40,278 nt of DNA from Bacteroidales bacterium (GTDB lineage Bacteria > Bacteroidota > Bacteroidia > Bacteroidales > WCHB1-69): positions 1 to 40,278 of the forward strand of contig JAEEKL010000210.1 of NCBI GenBank assembly GCA_016282395.1, written 5' to 3'. The notes beneath the pieces are model-generated. The model was not told the DNA's origin and made no database searches. It worked only from the letters and a program-made list of their open reading frames with translations. Of this stretch, positions 25,223-32,638 are shown one piece after another (position 1 is the first letter of the stretch; each line of letters opens with the position of its first letter). Both the position numbers and the translations under genes were made by a program.

Positions 25223-25243
25223 TTGGGTAAAATGCTGAATTGA

Positions 25244-25456
25244 TTATGAATTGTTTTCCACAAGTTTTCCGATGATGAAGAACACCATCCAGAAGATGAG
25301 GACACTTCCGCCTGTTATGGTCATGACGTTGCCTCCGGGCCATTTGCATAACATAAATACTATGCCTAACCCGAAGACAATTAATGCATAAATCAGCAAC
25401 TTTTTCATAAACGCCTTATACGCGGCGGAATGGATCAAATCTTTAATACTGGCCAT
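25244..25456 (-). CDS. Miniature GldL-like two-helix membrane protein
   Basis: 70 aa. It aligns without gaps to residues 1-63 of the PorL at 10877-11623, with about 19 identities. These include I4, Y13-K14, F16-M17, K19-L20, V27, L30-G31, F34, P40-G41, N43, M45, I47, G49 and F59. Both proteins have two helices joined by a PGxNxM turn (KWPGGNVM here, HLPGANIM there). The cytoplasmic coiled-coil tail of PorL is absent. The residues thought to be ionisable in PorL, K35, H38, E53 and E63, are M, K, L and G here. It has its own TAATTTTG box 19 nt upstream and precedes nspC. Its function is unknown. Confidence 0.8.
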   Translation of the reverse strand: MASIKDLIHSAAYKAFMKKLLIYALIVFGLGIVFMLCKWPGGNVMTITGGSVLIFWMVFFIIGKLVENNS

Positions 25457-25475
25457 AATGATGTTTTTGAAAACG

Positions 25476-25483
25476 CAAAATTA
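25476..25483 (-). promoter_or_regulatory. -7 promoter box of the mini-GldL gene
   Basis: The minus strand reads TAATTTTGCG, matching TAnnTTTG, 19 nt upstream of the ATG at 25456. It may also drive nspC. Confidence 0.6.
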
Positions 25484-25499
25484 CAAAAAATGTGGTATA

Positions 25500-25570
25500 T
25501 CTCCGCGTAGTTTATCTCCGCGTATCTCGCGTATCTGCACGTATATATTCTACATTCAGCATTCAGCATT
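25500..25570 (-). repeat. Mosaic of short tandem repeats between aminotransferase terminator and mini-GldL
   Basis: On the minus strand, three heptamers (AATGCTG, AATGCTG, AATGTAG; 25550-25570) are followed by a GAGATACGCG-type repeat occurring about four times with 9- to 15-nt spacing (25500-25540). No coding frame or RNA gene is apparent. Confidence 0.65.
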
Positions 25571-25596
25571 AAAAAGGGGAACCCTTCCGAGTCCCC
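25571..25596 (-). terminator. Probable terminator of the aminotransferase gene
   Basis: On the minus strand GGGGA (25596-25592) pairs with TCCCC (25580-25576) across an 11-nt loop, followed by five T (25575-25571). The stem is short but GC-rich. Confidence 0.65.
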
Positions 25597-25630
25597 CAAA
25601 TTACTAATTTCTCATTACTAATTACTAATT
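25596..25630 (-). repeat. Heptamer array AATTAGT after the aminotransferase stop
   Basis: The minus strand reads AATTAGT, AATTAGT, AATGAGA, AATTAGT, AATTTGG: five 7-nt units beginning 3 nt after the stop codon and running into the terminator stem. Confidence 0.75.
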
Positions 25631-25633
25631 GAA

Positions 25634-26944
25634 TCAGTGGTTCTCCTTGAACAGCTTCAGTCTTTCTTCCAAAATCGGGAACTGTCGGCGCGGTGTCAGG
25701 GAGACGCAGGCGCGCAAGCCCTCGCTGCGATCGCTGCCGCAGGTGCTCAGCGAGATGGCACTTACACCGTAGTACAGGAACTCGTGCAGGAGCTCTTCGC
25801 TGCTCATGCCGGGATAAGCCACGGTGAAGTAGAAACCGTCGGCCAGCGGTTTGTCGCCGTCCTTGTCATAGACGATTTCGAAGCCGTTGTCCAGGAACAT
25901 CTTCTTCATGATGGAGGCCTTTTCGCCGTATTCCTTCACGTCTTCGATGTAGTTGTAGGTGCCGTCGTTGCAACCCTTGAGGATGGCTGCCATGGCGTAT
26001 TGTGCCGAGTGGGAAACACCGGAGCTGATGGCATAGACGGTGCCGTAGATGATGGCGCGGCCTAATTTCTTCATTCGGAAATAGGGTTCCAGATCATCGA
26101 ACTCTCTGTTGTAGAGCTTCTTGGACATGATCATCAGGGCGATACGCTCACCGGCGTAGCTGAAGGCCTTGGAGCCGGAGATCAGCAATGCGTAGTTGTC
26201 GGTGTATTTGCCAACGCTCGGCTGGTAAGGCGGGATGCCTGGCGCTGAGATGTTCTGGCGGAAGTCCATGCCGAAATAGGCGAGGTCTTCGAACACGAAC
26301 ACGTCGTACTTGTTGGCCATGTCGCCGATGATTTGCAGCTCTTCCTCGGTGAAGCAGATCCACGACGGATTGTTGGGGTTGGAGTACATGATAGTGTGGA
26401 TGTTACCCTTTTCGAGGTAGCTCTCCAGCTTGGCTCTCAGCTTGGCACCGCGGTGCTCGTACACGTCGAAGGTCTCGTATTTGAGGCCCATGACACGGTG
26501 CTGTTGTTTCTGCACGGGGAAACCGGGGTCGATGAACAGGGTGGTGTCGCGTTCCTTGCGGCAGCGCACGAAGGTCATGAAACCGGCCATGCCGCCCATC
26601 ATGGAACCGACGGTCGGGATGCAGTTTTCGGGATCGACTTCAAGGTCGATGAAGTTCTTGACAAAGCGCGCGGCTTCCTGTTTTAGAGCTGGAATGCCCT
26701 CAATGTCAGGGTAGATGGCGGCGACACCCTTCTTCAGTGCCTCGATCTGCGCCTCCACGCCCACGGAGCACGGCGGAAGACCGGGAATGCCCATCTCCAT
26801 GCGCACAAATTCCTTGCCGGAAGCCTGCTCGATTTCGTTGATCAGACGTTTCACCTCACGGATGGAGGCCTTGCCAACGCTGCTTATGCCGCTTTCTGCG
26901 ACTTTCTTGTCCACAATTTCTGCGGGAATCGGTGTATTTTTCAT
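25634..26944 (-). CDS. Class I/II PLP-dependent aminotransferase
   Basis: 436 aa, fold type I. PLP-contacting motifs are YSNPNNPSW (187-195), FEDLAYFGMDFR (218-229), and the Schiff-base lysine K259 in SGSKAFSYAGER. The C-terminal carboxylate-binding Arg lies in the RACVSLTPRR region. The N-terminal MGIPGLPP matches the xGxPxxxP segment of this branch of aspartate-aminotransferase-like enzymes. Substrate cannot be read from the sequence. Given the neighbours, an amino-acid catabolic role is possible but unproven. It has a TATCTTTGCC promoter 39 nt upstream and a terminator plus a heptamer array downstream. Confidence 0.9.
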   Translation of the reverse strand: MKNTPIPAEIVDKKVAESGISSVGKASIREVKRLINEIEQASGKEFVRMEMGIPGLPPCSVGVEAQIEALKKGVAAIYPDIEGIPALKQEAARFVKNFIDLEVDPENCIPTVGSMMGGMAGFMTFVRCRKERDTTLFIDPGFPVQKQQHRVMGLKYETFDVYEHRGAKLRAKLESYLEKGNIHTIMYSNPNNPSWICFTEEELQIIGDMANKYDVFVFEDLAYFGMDFRQNISAPGIPPYQPSVGKYTDNYALLISGSKAFSYAGERIALMIMSKKLYNREFDDLEPYFRMKKLGRAIIYGTVYAISSGVSHSAQYAMAAILKGCNDGTYNYIEDVKEYGEKASIMKKMFLDNGFEIVYDKDGDKPLADGFYFTVAYPGMSSEELLHEFLYYGVSAISLSTCGSDRSEGLRACVSLTPRRQFPILEERLKLFKENH

Positions 26945-26983
26945 ACTGATATATTGATAGTTATAAATTCCTTAATTTTTCGG

Positions 26984-26991
26984 CAAAGATA
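26984..26991 (-). promoter_or_regulatory. -7 promoter box of the aminotransferase gene
   Basis: The minus strand reads TATCTTTGCCG, ending 39 nt before the ATG at 26944. Confidence 0.7.
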
Positions 26992-27049
26992 CACAATTTA
27001 TGGATATATGTGTATGATTATATTTTTGGGTTTAATTCAGGACATCCCA

Positions 27050-29611
27050 CTACAGATTATTCGTGAAGTCTTGGTGCAGGTTCAGCTTCAGCACATCTTT
27101 CAGCGTGGAGGATTTCACGTTGATGGTGAACTGCCAGCCCTTGCGGTAGCCAAACGGGATCCAGTTGAAGCTCATTTCCCAGCAGTGCATATCGCGATAG
27201 AAGTCCAACGATGTGTATGATAGTGACTTCTGGACGAAATCGTAGCCGGTGGTGAATCCGATTCTCCACTTCTTGGTGACTTGTACGTCGCCGGTGACAC
27301 CTAATGTATGCACCATGTTGAACTTGTATGGTTTCAGCTCCTCGCCCGTGAAGAGAGGGCGATAATAGTCGAGGTTGTCGTTGATGCCGTAGGTGAACGA
27401 GTAGTTGAAGGTCAGCGACCAAGGCAACCGGTTGCGCTGGCGCTCCTCGTCCTTGGACTTGAATGTGTTTTGGTCAATGCGGTAGTTGAGGGAGACGCTG
27501 TAAGTGCCGGAGGAGAAACGCAGGAGACGGTGGTTTGCTTTCCACTCGGTGACATTCACGCGCCGGCCCTGCTCATTGACGCTGTAAGGGTCAAAAATGA
27601 AACTGTATGTCAGATACAGTTGCTTGAAAAGAGTGCTGCGGCCTGACATGGTGAACAATGACCATTTCATGGAATCGGCGGCAAAATCGTAGTACATGGA
27701 GATGTTGAAGTTGTCAATGAGCGGTACCTTTTTCAATCCCGTGATAGTGTCTTTTCGGGAACGAACCTTGATTTCCAGATTGTTACCAAATGACACTTGC
27801 GCACGTGCCTGCATGCGGTTACTCCCGGGACCGAAGATGGAGTTGTCATAGTAATTGTACTCGACCAGATCGCCGGTCATGGGGTTGACGTAGGTGGCGG
27901 TGTTGCGCCCGTTCAGCATCGGCTGGAAATTGAAACTCAATGTCGGGGTGATAATGTGGCGGATGGCATTCAGTCCTCCTTTCTTGAAAAGGTACATCAC
28001 ATAGATTTTCGTGGTTAGGTTCGAGGAGAGCAGAATGTCGTGTACGGCACCGAACTTGCGGTTGAAGTCCGTCTGCAGCGTCGGCTGGGCCTCCGTTGTG
28101 CTGTCCCACGTCATGTGGCGGGTGTAGTGCTGTAGGTACCACTTTTCCGTCAGCGTGATAGATGTGTTCCAGTTGATGGTTTTGGCAATCTTGATGGGAA
28201 TGGTGATGGGCACTGTGTGCATGATGCCGGTCTCGAAATGCTCCCAAGTGACGGGCTTGAGGAAAAGGGAGTCGAGGGTGTTGACCTGCCCGATAAGTTG
28301 CGATGACCATTTCATGGAGATGTTGTCATACCATTTCAGCTTTCCCGCTTTGTTTTTCTTGCGGAAGGGGTAGAATTGGGCCACAGACATGTTGAGGTTG
28401 GGCAGTTTCATGTTGATGGTGTGGTTGCCGGTGTTTTGCGAGTATGAGATGGTGGCATCGAAGAAAAAGAAGTCGGCGGCCGAGGTGGAGAAGTTGACGG
28501 TGGAGGTGAACTGGTTTGAGAGGTAGTCGTTTGCGGAAGTCATGTTGTAACGGGCGTAGTTGGCGCTCTGGATATCAATGTGCGCGTTGAAACGGGTTCT
28601 CGGGTGCGATTTGACATCCTGTTTGTGATCCCAATAAATCTTGTAGTTGTTGGTTTTCTTGAAATTGGCCGTGTCGATGCGAACCCCCGTGAGGGATCTG
28701 GCATAAGCCAATTCAAGGACACCGCTGCACATGTAACGGAACACATAGTTCGACTTGGCCTTGATGGCCCAGCTGCCGCGAGTGTATAGGTCCGCGGACA
28801 AAAGCAGGTCTATGTTGTCGTTGATGGCGAAATAGAAACCGAGGTCTTTCAAGTAGAAGCCCATGGATCCGGATTCCCCGAAAGAGGGCATCACCAGTCC
28901 GGACTTGTGGCGGGAGTCTATCGGGAAAAAGGCAAACGGCAACGCAAGCGGCGTAGGCACTTTCGTGAAACTCAAGTAGGCGGGCCCTATCACGATCTTG
29001 TCGTTCTGAATGACCTTTGCCTTGGAGAATGTGAGTTCGTAATGCGGGTCTTCCAGCTCACATGTCGTGTATTTTCCCCGCTTGATGAATGCGATGTTGT
29101 CCCCGATTTTCTTGACCTGCTCTCCATGGATAAAACCGTCGTCCTGTGTGGTGATCACATGAGAGATTTTTCCCTTTTGGGTGTTAAAATTGTACATGAT
29201 TTCGTGTGCGTTATAGTGAGCGTCCCCTTGGGAAAACACTGGGTAACCGTGCATGGCGCCGTTGGAGTCCGCCACTCCACAGGCATGCAGTTCGTTATGC
29301 TCAAAATCTATTTCAATATAGTCGGCACGAAGATCCATGTCCTCATATTGCACCATTGCATCACCGAACAGGTAGGTATAGCGATTTTGCAGGTCGTGTA
29401 CTACCGAATCTCGAGCACTGTATTTCACCACCGAGGTGATCGCATTCGAGGAGATGATTTTGGAAGATTGGGGGGAAACGGCAGCTGAATCCGCATATTC
29501 GGGATTGGGGATACCAACAACGGCGGTGTCCGCTCTGACCCTGTTGCGTTTCTTTGAATTCACCTCCTGCGAATTGGCATGAAAGCATAACATACTGAAT
29601 ATTAGCACCAT
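27050..29611 (-). CDS. lptD: LPS-assembly protein LptD-like (OstA) outer-membrane protein
   Basis: About 853 aa from the ATG at 29611. The frame is open to 29713, but that stretch contains the promoter box. The N terminus, MVLIFSMLCFHANSQ, is a short signal peptide; the exact start is uncertain. An OstA/LptA-like domain comes first (NRYTYLFGDAMVQYEDMDLR, then ADYIEIDFEHNELHACG). The conserved GPAYLSFTKVPTPLALPFAFFP and GLVMPSFGESGSMGFYLKDL mark the jellyroll-barrel junction. The remainder is a large barrel of aromatic strands. LptD inserts LPS into the outer leaflet. It diverges from the amidase gene and sits opposite an MCE gene, so lipid-transport genes cluster here. Confidence 0.9.
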   Translation of the reverse strand: MVLIFSMLCFHANSQEVNSKKRNRVRADTAVVGIPNPEYADSAAVSPQSSKIISSNAITSVVKYSARDSVVHDLQNRYTYLFGDAMVQYEDMDLRADYIEIDFEHNELHACGVADSNGAMHGYPVFSQGDAHYNAHEIMYNFNTQKGKISHVITTQDDGFIHGEQVKKIGDNIAFIKRGKYTTCELEDPHYELTFSKAKVIQNDKIVIGPAYLSFTKVPTPLALPFAFFPIDSRHKSGLVMPSFGESGSMGFYLKDLGFYFAINDNIDLLLSADLYTRGSWAIKAKSNYVFRYMCSGVLELAYARSLTGVRIDTANFKKTNNYKIYWDHKQDVKSHPRTRFNAHIDIQSANYARYNMTSANDYLSNQFTSTVNFSTSAADFFFFDATISYSQNTGNHTINMKLPNLNMSVAQFYPFRKKNKAGKLKWYDNISMKWSSQLIGQVNTLDSLFLKPVTWEHFETGIMHTVPITIPIKIAKTINWNTSITLTEKWYLQHYTRHMTWDSTTEAQPTLQTDFNRKFGAVHDILLSSNLTTKIYVMYLFKKGGLNAIRHIITPTLSFNFQPMLNGRNTATYVNPMTGDLVEYNYYDNSIFGPGSNRMQARAQVSFGNNLEIKVRSRKDTITGLKKVPLIDNFNISMYYDFAADSMKWSLFTMSGRSTLFKQLYLTYSFIFDPYSVNEQGRRVNVTEWKANHRLLRFSSGTYSVSLNYRIDQNTFKSKDEERQRNRLPWSLTFNYSFTYGINDNLDYYRPLFTGEELKPYKFNMVHTLGVTGDVQVTKKWRIGFTTGYDFVQKSLSYTSLDFYRDMHCWEMSFNWIPFGYRKGWQFTINVKSSTLKDVLKLNLHQDFTNNL

Positions 29612-29688
29612 AAGAATCTTATGGAAATATGAAAAATCCAGTGTGTATATTTTTTTAATCAAAGGGAAAATCCTTAAGTCAATAATTA

Positions 29689-29696
29689 TATTTTTG
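29689..29696 (+). promoter_or_regulatory. -7 promoter box of the amidase gene
   Basis: TATTTTTGCAC ends 42 nt before the ATG at 29739. It interlocks with the minus-strand lptD box at 29711, so the two start regions overlap. Confidence 0.65.
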
Positions 29697-29710
29697 CACA
29701 AAAAAAACAG

Positions 29711-29718
29711 CAAAAATA
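29711..29718 (-). promoter_or_regulatory. -7 promoter box of lptD
   Basis: The minus strand reads TATTTTTGCTG, about 100 nt before the chosen lptD ATG. Divergent transcripts from this and the box at 29689 would converge on the same 30 nt and overlap at their 5' ends. Confidence 0.6.
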
Positions 29719-29738
29719 ATCAAAAAAATGGCAATCTG

Positions 29739-30938
29739 ATGAACTCGAAATTTTTTTTCTTATTATTCCTGTTGATAACTTTTCTGGCATTCCCTGTGGT
29801 CGCCCAAAAAGACGGTAAAACCTTCAAGGTGGTAATTGACGCGGGACACGGTGGAAAAGACCCAGGGTGTTTGGGAGCTTATACAAAAGAGAAAGACGTT
29901 GCTTTGAACATCGCCCTCAAGACAGGCAAGCTCATCAGCGAGAACTGCCCTAACGTCAAGGTGATATATACGCGTAGCACGGATGTGTTTGTGGAACTTT
30001 ACCGTCGCGCAAAAATCGCTAACGACAACCATGCTGATTTGTTCATCTCCTTCCATTGCAACGCCAGCGAGAACAAGACAGCCCATGGCATCGACACCTG
30101 GGTGATGGGGCTTCACAAGAGCGAGGCGAACCTTGCTGTGGCACGCGCCGAAAACTCCGCGATGCTGAAGGAGAAGGATTACGAACAGAATTACGGCGGT
30201 TTCAACCCCAACTCTCCGGAATCTGCCGTCATGTTCTCGCTGTATTCCACCGCTTATCTCAACAACTCCATCCTTTTGGCCGACAAAGTCCAGAAAAACC
30301 TGATCAACACCACACATCTCCGTGATCGCGGGGTCAACCAGGCAGGCTACTGGGTGCTTTGGGCCGTTTCCATGCCCAGCATCCTCATTGAGATGGGCTT
30401 CCTAACCAACCCCACTGAGGAAAAATTCCTCTCCGAAGAGAAAAACAAGGCTGACATCGCCAATGCCATCTATCGCGCTTTCGTTTCTTATTATTCCCAA
30501 GTGACAGGCAATAAAATCGCCACTTCTGACGTTATAGTTTCTGATAATAGCCATCCAGAATCATCCAATAAAGCTGAAACAAATGATCACAACAATAATA
30601 ATTCTTCTGATAATCAGTCGGATAAGAAAGTGGATGACCAAAAAGTCACAGTAGATAATTCGACGGCAAACCCCGATGAAATCCGTTTCATGGTCCAATT
30701 CATGGCCCTTCCGGAAAAAATCTCCTTGAACGACAGGCGTTTCAACGGTCTTTCAAAGGTGAACCGCTACCATGAGGGTGGTTTGTGGAAATATACTTCT
30801 GGAAGCGAGATCGACCTGCAGTCGGCGAAGAAAATCCTCGCAGAGGTGAAAAAGAAATACCCGGACGCTTTTATCATTGCTTTCCAAGGAGAGACCAAAA
30901 TTCCCGTTTCCGAAGCCGTGAAACTCGTTAAACCGTAA
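29739..30938 (+). CDS. N-acetylmuramoyl-L-alanine amidase (Amidase_3)
   Basis: 399 aa from the ATG at 29739, with a signal peptide (MNSKFFFLLFLLITFLAFPV then VAQ). The zinc amidase domain has H37 in DAGHGGKDPG, E51 in YTKEKDVALN, H106 in FISFHCNAS, and the catalytic E218 in ILIEMGFLTNP. It cuts between MurNAc and the peptide stem in the periplasm. A disordered Asn/Asp-rich linker (about 268-310) leads to a C-terminal SPOR-like domain (FMVQFMALPEKISLND ... VKLVKP) that would bind denuded septal glycan. An upstream three-codon ORF (ATG at 29728) overlaps its ATG as TGATG. It starts a run of envelope genes on the plus strand. Confidence 0.93.
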   Translation: MNSKFFFLLFLLITFLAFPVVAQKDGKTFKVVIDAGHGGKDPGCLGAYTKEKDVALNIALKTGKLISENCPNVKVIYTRSTDVFVELYRRAKIANDNHADLFISFHCNASENKTAHGIDTWVMGLHKSEANLAVARAENSAMLKEKDYEQNYGGFNPNSPESAVMFSLYSTAYLNNSILLADKVQKNLINTTHLRDRGVNQAGYWVLWAVSMPSILIEMGFLTNPTEEKFLSEEKNKADIANAIYRAFVSYYSQVTGNKIATSDVIVSDNSHPESSNKAETNDHNNNNSSDNQSDKKVDDQKVTVDNSTANPDEIRFMVQFMALPEKISLNDRRFNGLSKVNRYHEGGLWKYTSGSEIDLQSAKKILAEVKKKYPDAFIIAFQGETKIPVSEAVKLVKP

Positions 30939-30987
30939 TGTTGATGGAATGTGAATAAATTATATTTCCATCGGAGAAAAAAAATGG

Positions 30988-30995
30988 TATTTTTG
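30988..30995 (+). promoter_or_regulatory. -7 promoter box of the MCE gene
   Basis: TATTTTTGCCG ends 23 nt before the ATG at 31019. Confidence 0.72.
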
Positions 30996-31018
30996 CCGTT
31001 TGTAGAGAATTAAATCCG

Positions 31019-32002
31019 ATGGACAAAAACAAACAGAAATCCTATTCTGACAAAGAGATTAAGAGCATCAAAGTAGCGCTTTTTTTCATTGCGGCGGTGC
31101 TGATTTTCTATATCGGGTCCATTTTCCTGAAAGGAATTAATGTTTTCGGCAAGAAAAACTACTATTATGCCGTGTTTGAGGATGTGGGTGCATTACATGA
31201 AAGCACCAATGTGGCATTAAACGGATACGAAATTGGAAAAGTCACAAGCATCAAGCTGTTGAGTTCCAATCCGGTGCGCATCTGTGCTGAAATTCTGGTC
31301 ACCGAGGATTTGGACATTCCCGAAGACTCGAAGTTGGAAGTGGCACAGAAGGATGTTTTAGGCGGAATGATTGTGAACCTGCATCTGGGACAATCCTCCA
31401 AGATGGCTCATCGCGGCGACACGCTTGGCTGCTACCTCGCCGGCGGCATGTTGGACGGTGTGGGCGACTTGGTGGCGCAGCTGCAAAGTGTGGTCGCCTC
31501 GGTCGATACCATCGGACAGAACTTGAAACTGGCCTTCCGTTCCGAAGACACCCTCAACGGCGGAACCATGATCAAGAACACCTTGGAGAACCTCGAACAT
31601 ACCACTGCCGACCTCTCCAAGCTTTTGGCAAACAACGGCGGAAAAGTGACCAATGTGGTGGCACAACTCGAAACCCTCACGAAAACGCTCAGTGAAGCCA
31701 GCCCCAAAATCGATGCAATAGTCGCTAATGTGGATAATATCTCCGACTCACTGGCGCAGTCCAACATCCGCACCCTTGTAGGCAATGCTCAAAGCACCCT
31801 CGACAATGCCAACCATATTCTCGCCGATGTGAAAAACGGCCACGGCACCGTCGGACAACTTGTGCAGAATGATTCGCTATACATTAATATTAACAAGACA
31901 TTGGAAAGTCTGGATTTGCTCATCAAAGACCTTAAGGCAAATCCATCAAAATACATTAACGTAACCGTTTTTGGCAAGAAAGAAAAGAAAAACAAGGAAT
32001 AA
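31019..32002 (+). CDS. MCE-domain protein (MlaD-like)
   Basis: 327 aa. A single N-terminal transmembrane helix lies at about 19-40 (VALFFIAAVLIFYIGSIFL). The MCE domain follows at about 45-125 (YYYAVFEDVGALHESTNVAL, GYEIGKVTSIKLL, ILVTEDLDIPEDSKLEV, DVLGGMIVNLHLG). The remainder is a long helical region with regular hydrophobic spacing that could form the needle seen in some MCE hexamers. MCE proteins carry phospholipids between membranes with an MlaE/MlaF-type ABC transporter, which is not in this window. Its stop is followed after 2 nt by the DUF3127 ATG, so the two genes are translationally close. Confidence 0.92.
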   Translation: MDKNKQKSYSDKEIKSIKVALFFIAAVLIFYIGSIFLKGINVFGKKNYYYAVFEDVGALHESTNVALNGYEIGKVTSIKLLSSNPVRICAEILVTEDLDIPEDSKLEVAQKDVLGGMIVNLHLGQSSKMAHRGDTLGCYLAGGMLDGVGDLVAQLQSVVASVDTIGQNLKLAFRSEDTLNGGTMIKNTLENLEHTTADLSKLLANNGGKVTNVVAQLETLTKTLSEASPKIDAIVANVDNISDSLAQSNIRTLVGNAQSTLDNANHILADVKNGHGTVGQLVQNDSLYININKTLESLDLLIKDLKANPSKYINVTVFGKKEKKNKE

Positions 32003-32004
32003 TT

Positions 32005-32604
32005 ATGGAAATTACAGGAAAATTAATTCAGAAATTGCCCGTTCAGTCGGGTGTCAGCAGTGCAGGGAACAATTGGTCGAAGGCAGAATTTGTCATTGAG
32101 ACCATAGAGCAATATCCGAAAAAAGTGTGTGCCAATTTATGGGGTGACCGCGCCCGCGCATTGGATCAGTTCCAAGAGGGCAATCTTATCACTGTTTCTT
32201 TCGATTTGGAGTCTCGTGAATTTAACGGCCGTTGGTACACGGACGTGAAAGCTTGGAAAGTGGAAGCTGCCACACCTGCTGCTGCAACTGGAGCTCCCGC
32301 ATACGGACAGCCGCAAGGATATGCTCCTCAACAACCCGTCTATCAGTCACAAGGGTATGCCCAACCGCAGCAGCAGATGTATCCGCCTCAAGGTTATCCT
32401 CAACAACCCCAGGGCTATGTGCAACCTCAACAGACCGCCTATCCGCCTCAACCCCAAGGGTATGCACCGGCTCCCCAACAGGGTTATCAGGCACCTCAGC
32501 AACCTTCTTCTTTCGCCCAACCGCAGCCCGACATGAACACATTGCCCAATATCCCTCAGGAGACGTTCACCGACGAGGGCGGCGCGGATGACCTGCCGTT
32601 CTGA
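32005..32604 (+). CDS. DUF3127 OB-fold-like protein with QGY-rich linker and SSB-like acidic tip
   Basis: 199 aa. Residues 1-90 match DUF3127: MEITGKLIQKLPVQSGVSSA, WSKAEFVIETIEQYPKKVC, LWGDRARALDQFQEGNLITV, ESREFNGRWYTDVKAWKVE. This is a small beta-barrel resembling single-stranded-DNA-binding OB folds. Residues 91-175 are almost only Q, P, Y, G and A, with six QGY motifs. The C terminus ends GGADDLPF, closely like the acidic DDxPF tip by which SSB recruits partners. The layout of OB fold, disordered linker and acidic tip is that of SSB. DNA binding is inferred, not shown. It is coupled to the MCE gene by 2 nt. Confidence 0.87.
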   Translation: MEITGKLIQKLPVQSGVSSAGNNWSKAEFVIETIEQYPKKVCANLWGDRARALDQFQEGNLITVSFDLESREFNGRWYTDVKAWKVEAATPAAATGAPAYGQPQGYAPQQPVYQSQGYAQPQQQMYPPQGYPQQPQGYVQPQQTAYPPQPQGYAPAPQQGYQAPQQPSSFAQPQPDMNTLPNIPQETFTDEGGADDLPF

Positions 32605-32606
32605 CG

Positions 32607-32638
32607 ATGACACAATGAAGAGATGAAGCGATGAATGC
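32607..32638 (+). repeat. Octamer tandem array ATGANNNN x4, last unit is the NlpC/P60 start codon
   Basis: ATGACACA, ATGAAGAG, ATGAAGCG, ATGAATGC: ATG at 32607, 32615, 32623 and 32631, exactly 8 nt apart. The array starts 2 nt after the DUF3127 stop, and its fourth ATG is the start of the next gene. The second and third units create tiny ORFs (Met-Lys-Arg-stop) that overlap as ATGA. Confidence 0.85.

Noticed and set aside
29728..29741. Three-codon uORF (Met-Ala-Ile-stop) overlapping the amidase start as TGATG
   Set aside because: It is too short to distinguish from chance, so it is mentioned only as context and not listed as a gene.
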